Notes under the pieces: model-generated
Databases searched by the model: none
Told to the model about the DNA's origin: nothing
The model's input: only the letters and a program-made list of their open reading frames with translations
Source: Bin55 sp963667455
GTDB lineage: Bacteria; Pseudomonadota; Gammaproteobacteria; Pseudomonadales; Azotimanducaceae
NCBI GenBank assembly: GCA_963667455.2
Contig: CAXXFR010000026.1
Location: 186,001 to 250,000 of the forward strand
Reading direction: 5' to 3'
DNA: 64,000 nt
Part shown: one piece after another, positions 28,358-37,652 of the stretch
How the letters are laid out: the number at the start of each line of letters is the position of its first letter
Position numbering within the stretch: position 1 is the first letter of the stretch
Program-made: the position numbers and the translations under genes

Positions 28358-28610
28358 GAGTTTCCTCCTAAGCTAAATCTGCCAAGACAGCTACCGCCGA
28401 TCAACGCCATTCCTTGGCGCAATCTCGCGGAGCCCCGGCCGGAAGTTTGATGTACGTAATTGCACAGAGTCGTTCCTGACCTTGTTTGCATTACAACAAC
28501 ATCCTCCCTTACTTATCGACCTTGTTCACGCTGACACTGGTGCATCGATTTGCCTCTCTGCGAGACGCAAATGGACGCATAAGTGACTAGCGATTTGCAA
28601 AGCCGAGTGA

Positions 28611-28695
28611 AGTGTAAGCGACTCGATAGCCATTTGTCAAGCCCTTTTTTGCAAGTTCTTTCAAATTGTTTCAAATCGTTTCAATTCATTTCAAC
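28611..28695 (-). promoter_or_regulatory. Promoter of the second autotransporter gene, with phased TTTCAA decamers
   Basis: On the minus strand TTGACA (28635-28640) precedes TACACT (28611-28616) with an 18-base spacer, as at the sister gene. Upstream, between 28658 and 28695, four TTTCAA units recur exactly every ten bases, one helical turn, which suits a curved UP-like element or a tandem activator site. The leader to ATG 28357 is about 255 bases. Confidence 0.8.
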
Positions 28696-29234
28696 GACGG
28701 ATTGAAAGTCAGACTCCTCCCGTTGTCCTCGACACTTCGGGACAACGCGATCAACGGAACCGATCACTTGGGTGCGCATTGTACAGCAGTCGAACTCGAT
28801 TGTGAAGCACTCCCAACGACCAGTTGCGTTCATTCCACTCCCTCTCGTCTCCCCATTGCAACAACCTGAAACGACCACGCGTTCGAACTCCCGGCCACAC
28901 CGCAACAACGTCGCGATCAATCCTCTCTTCGCTCCAACTCCAATCCACCCGTCGCTCCGACTTCAATCCCTTACCGTTCCTTTCCGACTGCCGACCGATG
29001 CAGTTTGAATCTGCTCTCCCTTCCTTCGATTCATTCACCCACTCGTCTATTCATTCACTCACTCGTCCATCCACTCTCCCATAAAACTCCATCCATCTCG
29101 CCTCTCAAGCACGGATTCGCCAGATTCGCTGTAGGTGTTCTGGCTCGGTTGCACACAACGGTTGTTCCGTTGATGGTTCCGCCCGTCGATAGTGGAGGTG
29201 GGAAGTGGCGCTAGCTCTCTTCCCACCTTCGACC

Positions 29235-29332
29235 TTTGTCTTCCCCTCAGTTGCCTTCCTCTCATTTGCCTTCCTCTCATTTGCCTATCACTCACTCGCC
29301 TGTCATTCGCCTGGTTGCCGTTTGCCTGAATC
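29235..29332. repeat. 15-bp minisatellite, degenerate
   Basis: Two to three good units of TTTGCCTTCCTCTCA are followed by decayed ones (TTGCCTATCACTCAC, TCGCCTGTCATTCGC). Minus-strand translation gives a repeating RGRQM pattern, but no gene context supports translation. Confidence 0.7.
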
Positions 29333-29377
29333 TGCCCTACCTCCATAACTCGATCTCGGGATCACATGTTGCGTACC

Positions 29378-29640
29378 TCTCCTAGTGCACTTCAGTTGTT
29401 GGTTTACAGCGGAACAAAGTGGTCGATCGAACACTCGCACCAGACACGGCCATCCCAACCGAGTGTGGAGCTCCGCCCGTCAATCCCTGCGGGCACCCAC
29501 ACCCCAACCGAGTAGCTTGCTTCGCACATCGGCATCGTCCGCCCGTTCACGGGGCGGGGCGGTAGAAAAACGCAACTATCTATTTAGGGCTATTTAGGGG
29601 CATATAGATTGGCCGTGTTGTTCCTCGAGTCTTCCCTTCC
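29378..29640 (+). repeat. Dispersed hairpin repeat, copy 1
   Basis: This is a copy of a repeat also at 31900-32115, 34308-34600 and 44718-44960, with a partial copy at 30330-30480. The core contains CGATCGAACA, then nested inverted repeats: GTGTGG (29463-29468) with CCACAC (29497-29502), and GCCCG (29475-29479) with CGGGC (29490-29494). It continues to CATCGGCATCGTCCGCCCGTT and ends in CTATTTAGGG units. No open frame is conserved, so it looks like a structured noncoding or MITE-like element. Confidence 0.7.
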
Positions 29641-29814
29641 CGACACCGTACGTCCGTCCTACCGATTCACCCACGATTCACCCACGTCTTCCTGGTTATT
29701 GAGGTCCATCTCACGTCGGTCGCAAAACGCAACCATTTATAGGGGCATCTCTACACGTCTTACATGGGCATCTCTTATACGTCCTAGATCTCCTGTTCAC
29801 ACCCACCTGCCCGG

Positions 29815-29925
29815 CAACGCAGTTGCCGCGGTGACTTTTGTTGCCGCAGTAACCCCAGTTGCCGCGATAATCTTTCTTGCCACGCAATTCCCGTTGCCGA
29901 GCAATCCCAATGCTGCTTGGATGAA
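29815..29925. repeat. 18-bp tandem repeat (GTTGCCGCGGTAA type)
   Basis: Five tandem units of about 18 bases begin GTTGCCGCGG, GTTGCCGCAG, GTTGCCGCGA, CTTGCCACGC and GTTGCCGAGC. Single degenerate units recur near 30095, 30715 and 34640-34705, so the motif has spread through this gene-poor stretch. Confidence 0.7.
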
Positions 29926-29948
29926 CCCTTGGTATCGAGTGGGAATCA

Positions 29949-30007
29949 CAACCCCCTATTTAGGGGCCTCTATTTAGGGGGCCTCTATTTAGGGGCCTCT
30001 ATATAGG
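29949..30007. repeat. Tandem CCTCTATTTAGGGG array
   Basis: Three to four units of about 14-15 bases read CTATTTAGGGG-CCT, ending in CTATATAGG. Similar single or paired units occur at 29580-29600, 32078-32092 and 34551-34575, each time at the 3' side of a dispersed hairpin repeat. Confidence 0.75.
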
Positions 30008-30329
30008 CAAACCCAACCCCTTCCGACATCTCCCCACCAACCTCCGGAGCCCGCACCATTCCAGCAACGCCCATGGCGGTGGATGTTCCACCGCCACCGA
30101 AACACCAATTGCCACAGCAGTTCCACTGCCGCCGAATCCAACATCGGTAGTTCCGCTCACTCAAGTTCGCTCGAAATCCCGATCTCGACAAAAGAGTGTC
30201 GAGTACTGCAACCTGCACAAAGATCCGCAGATTGGCAACTCAACGGACGGTGCGAGAGACGGCAGCGACTACCAGCAAATCATCGGTAGCAAGTGATGGG
30301 GTGCGAGTTGGATGGATGGATTGACTGCT

Positions 30330-30480
30330 GGTTGATCGCATGAGTGTTCACTCCCACTGAACCAACCCACTCCTACCGCAGTGTGGAGTTCAGTCACTTG
30401 GTTTCTGCAACCGTTCAAGCCGAGTGGCTTGCTTCACGCACCAGCGGTGTGCATCCCCACACCGCAAGCCAGAGCCAAAT
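30330..30480 (+). repeat. Dispersed hairpin repeat, partial copy
   Basis: It shares GGTTGATCG, GTGTGGAGTTC, CGAGTGGCTTGCTTC and CCCACACCGCA with the full copies but has lost the middle part. It lies in otherwise gene-free DNA. Confidence 0.45.
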
Positions 30481-31059
30481 CGCATCTATACATAGAGAAG
30501 ATAGTGTGGTCTTTGGGATCCTCGATTCGTCGTCTCTCTTGGAGTGCACCCTTGTCGTTCAACCTCAATTTCCCTCTTGTTGAACTTCTGCCCAAGTTGA
30601 TTCGAGACTGAACCGTTATCGCTCCTACATGGACAGGTAGGAGCGACCTAGTGTCCAAATCTCCCAATTGCGTCCTATCTGCCCCGCAGTCTCCCAACAC
30701 CACTCGGTGTCCTAATTGCCACAGTGATCCACATTGCCGCGGAGGTTAAATTTGACACCTGTAACAGCTTCGCCATCGAATAGCTCACCGAGTGGCTCGA
30801 GCGCGGATTGTTGAGTTCGTCCAAGCATTTCAACAAGCTTTCTATGGCTCGACTCCGGTTTCCCGTGGTGCAATGCAACAGCTCTCGGAAAGCAGCGCAG
30901 ACTTCGTATGCGACTGCCCCGCTTCCAGGCGACATCCAGAGAGTCCCTTGCGCGGCTGCGTTAACATATCGCTTCGCCTCCGGCGTGCACCTACAGGTGG
31001 CCGTAGTAGTAGTCCTATTTCGGCCGAGCAGCCAACTGTTTTGGGTTCTCCGGTCTTCT

Positions 31060-31900
31060 TATAGCCTTCACGCTAAACTTGGAACTTGGATCCCGGTAGT
31101 CGGAAGGCATCATTGGATCTGATAGGAGCAAAAATGAACAGTTACAGAGTTACTCGTGTCGTCGACGGCGACACCTTTGACGTTACCCCACAGTGGCAAT
31201 TCGAAGGTCAAACGGGAAGTCGTGTGCGCCCCGTAAACTACGACGCATCTGAGCTGAGTGACCCCGGCGGCCACAAGGCATTGCTTAAGTTGAGGTCTCT
31301 GATCCTAGGCAAGACGGTACAACTTGATCCCATTCGAATGAGTTTTGAACGGTTGCTATGCCATGTGTACTTCAATGGCAGAGAGTTGCACACATACTTT
31401 CCGGAGTACAAGTAGTCCTCAGCCCACTTCGGGTCACAGAAGCCATCCGCTAGTTTTCGCTTGCGGGAATTCGAATGAAGCTGCATCCAGGGCGTAATGG
31501 CGGGAAGCCGCAGACGGACCTTCTTGCATCTGCTGAATCATTGGATGTTGCTTGTGAGCCAGCGAAAGAGACTTGGAAGCGGGAGGCATCGCTGGACTAC
31601 CGGTTCTCCGTCGTGATCCGGACGACTCTGAGTTTGCAGTCTCGCTACTGATGGTTTTCGCTACCACGCCAAAAGAGTTCGCTTGGCTTGGGATGCTCGA
31701 TCCGAAGCCAGACGAACTTAGACATGCTGAACGTCATGTACTACGAGTGCGAGAGCGGCTGGATGGTTCGGATTTTCACACCTCCGCAGGCGGCCTGATT
31801 CTCGAAGTCGTTTCCGATATCAAGCGGAGGCAGACCTTGACTTGTGTCGGACGAATTGCGTCTCAAGTCGGGAAGACAGGCCAACGCACACCGATTCAAT
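31060..31900 (+). repeat. Duplicated SNase locus, copy 1 (intact)
   Basis: From GGATCCCGG upstream of the SNase-like gene through to GTCGGGAAGACAGG, this segment is colinear with 42742-44510 at clear but diverged similarity. The second copy is split by about 0.9 kb of unrelated DNA. A hairpin repeat follows copy 1 directly and copy 2 after about 200 bases. Confidence 0.85.
31134..31415 (+). CDS. SNase-like (thermonuclease-fold) protein
   Basis: The protein has 93 residues. RVVDGDTFDV at 8-17 and VRPVNYDASEL at 31-41 are the metal-binding and catalytic strand and loop of staphylococcal-nuclease-like proteins, and LLCHVYFNGREL near 73-84 is the later core strand. An AGGAG site lies seven bases before ATG 31134. 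There is no signal peptide, so it would stay in the cytoplasm. It is short compared with usual SNase domains (about 110-140 residues), with reduced loops, and I would not assume full activity. Its upstream and downstream DNA is duplicated at 42742-44510, where the gene is disrupted. No operon partners. Confidence 0.75.
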   Translation: MNSYRVTRVVDGDTFDVTPQWQFEGQTGSRVRPVNYDASELSDPGGHKALLKLRSLILGKTVQLDPIRMSFERLLCHVYFNGRELHTYFPEYK

Positions 31901-31914
31901 GGCTGGTTGATTGA
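31651..31914 (+). CDS. Small ORF in the duplicated SNase locus (87 aa), doubtful
   Basis: The frame (PKEFAWL, DPKPDELRHAERHVLRV, DGSDFHTSAG) is kept without gaps in the second copy of the locus at 44284-44484, where it stops earlier. Substitutions between the copies fall at all codon positions, so selection on the protein looks weak. It may be a decaying gene rather than a working one. Confidence 0.3.
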   Translation: MVFATTPKEFAWLGMLDPKPDELRHAERHVLRVRERLDGSDFHTSAGGLILEVVSDIKRRQTLTCVGRIASQVGKTGQRTPIQWLVD

Positions 31915-32115
31915 ATGAACGAGTCATCGATCGAACATCTGCTCCGGACCAGAACACTCCAACCGAGTGCGGAGCTCCGCCCTTCAGTCTATGCGGGCAC
32001 TCATCTCGAGCAACTGTCTTCGCACACTGGCACGGGACGTTTGTTCACGGCAAGGCAACAGGAAGACGCATCCCCCCATTTAGGGGCATTTGTGTAGGCA
32101 ATCTGTTCCTTCTAT
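31900..32115 (+). repeat. Dispersed hairpin repeat, copy 2
   Basis: It contains GGTTGATTGAATGAACGAGTC, shared closely with copy 4 at 44718, then CGATCGAACA, GTGCGGAGCTCCGCCC, GCGGGCAC and a terminal CATTTAGGGG unit. Confidence 0.7.
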
Positions 32116-32902
32116 ATAGGTCATTTTGTTCCTCGCATCTTCGTTCCCTTACTGCGAACGGCTGCCCTACCGATTTATGCGCGTCTTTCCTCGCTGTTGA
32201 AGTCCTGCTCAACTCGCTCGCAAAATGCAACCATCTATATACGTCCTATACACGTCCCATATCAGCTACACACATCACACGTGTCACGGCGTTCACCATT
32301 ACCCCGTGGTTCCCACTGATACGTGGACGGATTGCAAGTCCTACTCTTTTGGCTTCAACGAGCATCAATCGACTTCACTCGACCTCCACAAGCAAGTCTG
32401 AGGCCGTTTCATGGCGCATACGTCCACCAGCTCACTCTCATGATCCTCGTTTGCAAAGTGCGCCCCTACTTCGAACCAAGCGGAGAGAATCGCGGAGCTA
32501 AAGGGCCAGAGAGGTCTGAAGAAGAGAGTTCCTTCAGCAACAACGTGCCAGTGAAACAAGCGTTGTCCCCATTCCGCTTCTAGACTCCCCAAGAAATGAA
32601 TCCAGTGCGGGTCCGCTACGAAGAGCAGTCTACTGTGAAAAGTCAATCCTGAGAATCAGCATCCACCCACTAATATTCGATCCAAACCACCCGAATCGAG
32701 AAACTCCGCACTCTTCGGCTGGTCTCAAGATGTTAAATGTCGCAAACTTTTCGTTGGCACCAGGATTGCTCATGAAATCAACCTTTGACCGCACCGACAA
32801 GACCGGGCTCCTTCGCGTCAGCCAAACAGTATGCAAGTCCCGGCTGAAACTGCCTGGAATCGACTCTTCGATCACCAGGCTCAATCAACGAGGTGACGAA
32901 CA
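32116..32902. other. No gene seen
   Basis: Open frames on both strands are short, overlap each other and match nothing. The last 20 bases hold an AGGTGA ribosome site for the gene at 32903. Confidence 0.5.
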
Positions 32903-33265
32903 ATGACGCAAACCATTCCTGTCATCCACCCTATCCATACGAATGAAGACGAAAGGGGTCCAAATTCTGAGGTATTCGAATTCATACTCACATGGGACAT
33001 TCAAACTGAAAGCCGACATTACAACCACTTCCAAGATCTCCTTGAAGATCTTTTGGACGACTTAGGCGTGGTCGAGGAAACAGACATTGAATCGTCTTGC
33101 ACCCTAGTCTCCCCGAAATCTAAGAGTGCTTTGACTCTGAATCGACTCATCAAACGCAAATTGAGGCGTGCGCTGAAGAGCACTGGACATCCACATGTGA
33201 AGTTCTCATTGCTTACTGAACTTGTCCATGAGTACGATCTCGAAGTCATCCAATTTCCAAGTTAA
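32903..33265 (+). CDS. Hypothetical protein (120 aa), possibly the front part of a broken gene
   Basis: ATG 32903 follows AGGTGA at good spacing. The product is acidic at first (DLLEDLLDDLGVVEETD) and basic later (RLIKRKLRRALKS), soluble, with no membrane helix and no recognised family. After its TAA the same reading frame stays open for 85 more codons to 33523 with protein-like composition, so the original gene may have been longer and cut by a nonsense change. Confidence 0.6.
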   Translation: MTQTIPVIHPIHTNEDERGPNSEVFEFILTWDIQTESRHYNHFQDLLEDLLDDLGVVEETDIESSCTLVSPKSKSALTLNRLIKRKLRRALKSTGHPHVKFSLLTELVHEYDLEVIQFPS

Positions 33266-33523
33266 GCAACTTCCCCCAAATCGAATGCCCAGGTCATTGT
33301 CGGTGCGGCACTAACGCAGGTCAAGCGATGGCGATCGCAGATTCGGGTTTCCGCTCTTGGTGATGCAACCCAGCTTCTGCCTTCCGCTGGCATCCGAATT
33401 GTCGGTTTCACTTTCGATGGTGTCGTCATTGTTGCAACCGTCACATTGCAAGCTTTAGGTGCCATCAACCATTCAGATCTAGCTGAGACGGACGGGCCAA
33501 GAGGCAAGATCAGTTTTCGCTGA
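33266..33523 (+). pseudogene. Start-less open frame continuing the 32903 gene
   Basis: Read in the same frame after the TAA at 33263-33265, 85 codons give a coherent alpha/beta-like sequence (QVIVGAALTQVKRW, AGIRIVGFTFDGVVIVATV, GPRGKISFR) ending at TGA 33521. There is no ATG and no plausible GTG or TTG near its front. It is best explained as the C-terminal half of the preceding gene after an in-frame stop, or readthrough. Confidence 0.45.
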
Positions 33524-33831
33524 CAAGCATCTAATCCCGATCAAGCGCGTTTCACCGCGCGTGCACCGTGAAATATCCGCGTGATTGGAACGAATGCAGA
33601 CTCATACTGAGTGCATTGTCTCACCGAGAAAGTGATGTATCGGCTGAGACCGTCTGGCCCAACTGAAACGGGAGACAGAGAGTCCGAACCTGCGCGCGAT
33701 CGAGCGGAGCCAAAAGATCGACGTGTACGCACTGATGATTGCAACGAAACTGTGCCGAGCAGAAGAGGATCGAGGAGTTTGAATCGACAATGGAGCGGTG
33801 CAGTCGGTAGGAAGGAAACCTTGAACAATAA

Positions 33832-33857
33832 CTGTCCAGCGAAACGTGCGCAGTCCC
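33832..33857 (+). repeat. Solo IS3-family end repeat (exact copy)
   Basis: The 26 bases, CTGTCCAGCG through GTGCGCAGTCCC, are the exact reverse complement of 37605-37630, the left end of the intact IS. No transposase remnant adjoins it. Confidence 0.85.
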
Positions 33858-34307
33858 AAAAGGTAATGAAAATGTTCAGAGGAGCTGAGAAGCGAGCACG
33901 AGCGAAACGGTACTGCCACGCTCTAGGAAGCACTAGTTCTGGACTAAATCCATTGGATGATTGGTGTTCGTTCAGCAATTTGCGCCACACTCCCATCTAC
34001 ACAATCGCCTTTCACCATTGATATCCGGGACCGCGGCTCACCCATTCGTTCCAACCAATGGTGCTTCAAGACTACATAGCGCACAAATCCAATCGGAGTG
34101 GTTGACCCCCTGAAGCTACTGACCGGAAAGAAATAGCGCCCCTCTCGCGCCTACTCTCCTCCCTTCAAAGCTCCTTCCACTCGTCTCAACTCTCTCCTTC
34201 GCATGACTTTCTGTGCAACCGTCTCCCATGTTCACTTGGTCCCGATTGCCCGCACCTACGCTAAACCCATAAGCCAATCTCTCCACCACTCTTGATTCCT
34301 GCGCAAG

Positions 34308-34600
34308 ACCAATGCACTTCGGTTGTTGGTTCACACCGAAGATCACAGATGATTGGGTCCATGCTTAATTCATCGAGCGATTCATTGAACAAGTGATCGA
34401 TCGAACACCCGCACCAGACTAGGCCATCCCAATTGAGTGTGGAGCTTCGACCGTCAATCGCCGCAGGCACCCACACCCAAACCGAGTTGCTTGCTTCGCA
34501 CATCGGCATCGTCCGCCCGTTCACGGCGTGCGGTTGGAAAACACAACCTTCTATTTAGGGGCTTCTATATACGCACACTCAACCACTTCCGACATCTTCC
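34308..34600 (+). repeat. Dispersed hairpin repeat, copy 3
   Basis: It resembles copy 1 most closely (GCACTTCGGTTGTTGGTT, CGATCGAACACCCGCACCAG, CATCGGCATCGTCCGCCCGTT) and ends with CTATTTAGGGGCTTCTATATA. It has about 20 extra bases between the leading motif and the core. Confidence 0.7.
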
Positions 34601-35361
34601 CCACAACCTCCGTAGCCCACACCTTCCTAGCAGTGCGAATGGCAACGGCAGTTTCACTGATGCGGTAACACCACAGTTGCTTCGGCAATGCCAATTGCCA
34701 GGGTAATTTCAGTTAGCCCAGAACCCCACCAGTAGTCCCACTCGTACAAGTTCGCTCTATGCCCTGGACTCCACCACTAAAGTGGCGGGTCCCACAGCCG
34801 GCATCAAGATCCCGACACTGGCAATTCATCGGAGAGTACGACAGACAACGCCGTCCGTCAGCGCACCGACTCGGTTGTGTATTGGAGTTTCTCATCAATT
34901 TTCCGGTCGACTTGCATGGTTGCGCACAGGTGTAGACCCTCCGGAGAGCGAAGTATGGGTCTCCTGGTCTTGGCGAGAGGGATCGAACCTAATCGTTTTT
35001 GTCCTACCTCAAGTTCGGCAAGAACTGTGAACACCGTGTGCATCCTCGTCGACAACTCGACCTCCTCTAGCATCCCATCAATCGATTGATCCTACAAAGC
35101 CAGTTCTCCAGCAAAGCCTATCGCCAATGCGGTAACCCGAACCGAAACCGCGCTGTTCGACAAGGACTTTCAAGTACTTCATTGTGCGACAACCTTCGAA
35201 AAACAAACGACGGTAGCAGGAACACATCCTCGCAATGTCGAATCGAGAGCGATTGCTGGAGCCGCTGCTAGGATGGAATGAACCGCTACGCCGCCTGTTC
35301 CTGGAATGACGAGGAATTCGGAGAATGGCCACCTATCAACTAATAAACTTCACCTTGGCTA

Positions 35362-35384
35362 TGTCCAAAAACGTGCACAGTCCC
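35362..35384 (+). repeat. Solo IS3-family end repeat, degenerate
   Basis: TGTCC-AAAAACGTGCACAGTCCC matches the consensus outer end with a few changes. Confidence 0.55.
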
Positions 35385-36427
35385 CGAATGTCCTAACGTG
35401 TCTTCCCGGTCTGGAATCAGTCCCTTCTCCATCAATTCTCGCCCCGAAAGTCTTTGATTCACTCTTCCTTCCTGACCAACGTCCGTTTGCGTTGGGGATC
35501 GTACTCCTCTCCACTGTGGACCATGCCCATGTCGTTCGGGTGTTGTGGTTGGCCAGTTCAATCGTAATTGCGCGAAGCGAATTCTCCTACACCCGTCTGG
35601 CCGGCCCGAGATAGTGCCTCACGAACAACCGCTTGTTTAGCACTGCAACACCTGGCCGAGTCGCAGACTCTTCGACTCGACGACCGCCGCAATCGGCACG
35701 GTGGACGTGAAACGAGTTCGTCGCCAGATCCAAGCCAACTATTCCAGCTACGTATTCCATGGATGTCTTCCTTGCTTGATGAACACGAAGCTACCTCTGT
35801 CTGCAACAGGAAGGCATCCACATCTTCTTGGCTGAATAAAGTCGCAAGATTTCTTTGCAAAGTCGGCTTGTTCAGATTGTGAATGCAACTGGGCAACGCA
35901 CCCGTGGTATAGTCTCCGCGATCCAGGATTTGCACGCCTTTTTCGATATGGTTCTTCGCGCGTGTGCCAGAACACCGATAGCATCCCCTATATCCGGTAG
36001 ATCGTGACAGCAGGGACAACATGACCATGAAGTATTGAGACAGATCGAGCAACTTGTGCTCATCTCAGTAAGGCCAATGGTCTTCTACAGTCTCGCCAGT
36101 TTGACATAGCCTGCAATTTCATTAGCATTCAAGTAAAGAGTTTAAGAGCATTGGTGCTACATACTGACTTGGGCCAATTTCGGTCGGTTATCGACCGACG
36201 GATATGCACAGGAATTGGATCCGAAACGGAGCACAGCGGTACAAATGTGCACTCTCAAGACCATCTCAAGACCAGTTCAATACAGCCATGGGTGTGGTAT
36301 AGGACATGTGTAGCTTCAATCGGTCGCAGAGCATCCAACCGTTGAAAGTGACTTTCGTGGCACAGCACCAAGTGTACGCACAACTGTGTAACACGCTTCA
36401 TCCATGTCAAGATTGAGTTGAACAAAT

Positions 36428-37018
36428 ATGAAAACGAGCATTTCGGACACAACTCGTACCGAAGTCTGGGAAGAAATGGAGGAGCTGTACCGAGCACGAC
36501 GCTACTATCAAGCCCAACTTGGTAAGTACTACCGTTGGTCTTGGGTTCGTCGTATTATGATGGGTGTGGTTGCGATCGCAACTCTGGCCCTGGAATTTCT
36601 TGGGGACTCACTCAGAATACCATTACAAGATCCTATTAATAGTATTCTGATACTTGTTGTCTTGGTCTTTTACTTTCTTGAAGATACCTTTAAGACTTCC
36701 AACAAAATTACTGTACTGACTGAGATCGTGTCAGGATCCGCATCGATCCTCGATGAGTGGCGCGATTTCTGGGGCGAAGTAGAGACTCATGCTGTAGACG
36801 AAAAGATGGCCAGATACAAGAATATCCAATTGAAGCGAAGACGTACAGCACTGTATGACTCCGCGACTAGAATCTTCATACCAATCGACAATGACTTAAA
36901 CACGCGGTGCACCGAACTAGCAGTGAAGGACATGCAAAACATCAAGTTCTTGTACGGAAGTAACGATAACAACGTAGATCAAGACAAATCGGTCTCCGTC
37001 AACAAGGACCAGACTTAA
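36428..37018 (+). CDS. Two-TM membrane protein, SLATT-like
   Basis: The protein has 196 residues. An N-terminal charged helix (EEMEELYRARRYY) leads into two membrane helices at about 43-59 and 70-84 separated by a short loop, followed by a long charged helical cytoplasmic tail. This 2TM-plus-helix layout is that of SLATT-type pore effectors found in bacterial conflict systems; the assignment rests on architecture, not on a sequence motif. A 50-aa basic, proline-rich gene follows after 23 bases with its own AGGAGA site, so the two probably form an operon. No nucleotide cyclase or SLOG gene is adjacent. Likely in the inner membrane. Confidence 0.6.
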   Translation: MKTSISDTTRTEVWEEMEELYRARRYYQAQLGKYYRWSWVRRIMMGVVAIATLALEFLGDSLRIPLQDPINSILILVVLVFYFLEDTFKTSNKITVLTEIVSGSASILDEWRDFWGEVETHAVDEKMARYKNIQLKRRRTALYDSATRIFIPIDNDLNTRCTELAVKDMQNIKFLYGSNDNNVDQDKSVSVNKDQT

Positions 37019-37041
37019 ACACCGAAATAAGGAGAAATTCA

Positions 37042-37194
37042 ATGCCAAAACAAGACCAAACACAACCGGACGTCAAAGAGCGATCGCTTCCGCTTAGAGA
37101 TCCCGACAAGCGATCTGTGAGACCGAATCCTGTGAAAAACCCTAGACAGCCCAGGGGCGATCAAGCGCCTAAGCCATCTCGAAAGAGTCTTTAG
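37042..37194 (+). CDS. Tiny proline-rich basic protein (50 aa)
   Basis: ATG 37042 follows GGAGAAA by about seven bases. The product starts MPKQDQTQPD, is rich in Pro, Lys, Arg and Asp (RPNPVKNPRQPRGD) and is predicted to be disordered. It lies 23 bases after the 2TM gene and is probably co-translated. I know no family for it; it may be a regulator or partner of the 2TM protein. Confidence 0.55.
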   Translation: MPKQDQTQPDVKERSLPLRDPDKRSVRPNPVKNPRQPRGDQAPKPSRKSL

Positions 37195-37604
37195 GCTTGT
37201 TCTTTGAGAAGGAAATTGCACACCTTTTGTGCTCAGTGGTAGCTCGATGAAATTCACTCATTGAGTTCTCTGAGTGCATACTAGATCGAAAAAATCCGTG
37301 ATCGACTAATGTACACTTTGTAATCTTGGCTCAAGAAACCAGAGTCCAAGATGCTGTATTCTGTCTTTACTCCATGAAGTGTAACCTCGCCTGAAGTCTG
37401 TCGAGTCTTCAGCACTTGTTAGCAAGTCCACTTTGAGGTTCAATTGATCCTGCGGACTGCATTGGATCAACGAAATTCACGCCTAAAGGACGAAGACCAG
37501 CGGAGCAGGATCATCCGTACTCGTACGACTTGGCACTTCATCTGATATTGATCAAGCTCTCTAAGTAACTCTGAAGGGAGCAGACAACTGGTGGGACAGC
37601 CAAA
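37195..37604. other. No gene seen
   Basis: The stretch between the tiny proline-rich gene and the IS3 element contains no open frame of note and no clear terminator. The last three bases (AAA, 37602-37604) are the left copy of the IS target duplication. Confidence 0.5.
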
Positions 37605-37652
37605 GGGACTGCGCACGTTTCGCTGGACAGTTTTTGCTTAAGGTTTTCCATC

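Larger units (their letters stand above)
28696..31059. other. Gene-poor, repeat-rich DNA
   Basis: I find no convincing gene in about 2.4 kb. The stretch is pyrimidine-rich on the plus strand and carries simple repeats (ATTCATTCACTCAC near 29030-29075), an element of the dispersed hairpin family, a 15-bp minisatellite, an 18-bp tandem repeat and a TTTAGGGG array, listed separately. All open frames here look accidental. Confidence 0.6.
33524..36427. other. Gene-poor DNA with repeats
   Basis: No gene can be supported in 2.9 kb. It holds two solo IS3-type ends (33832, 35362), one hairpin repeat (34308) and scattered GTTGCC-type motifs near 34640-34705. A 151-codon minus-strand frame at 33541-33996 runs straight through the IS end and is rejected. 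Confidence 0.55.

Noticed and set aside
33541..33996. 151-codon minus-strand frame
   Set aside because: It runs across the solo IS3 end at 33832-33857 and has no domain or ribosome site.
28696..36427. CRISPR array in the repeat-rich region
   Set aside because: Repeats are either tandem without spacers or dispersed at long, irregular distances; no unit-spacer periodicity and no cas gene is seen.
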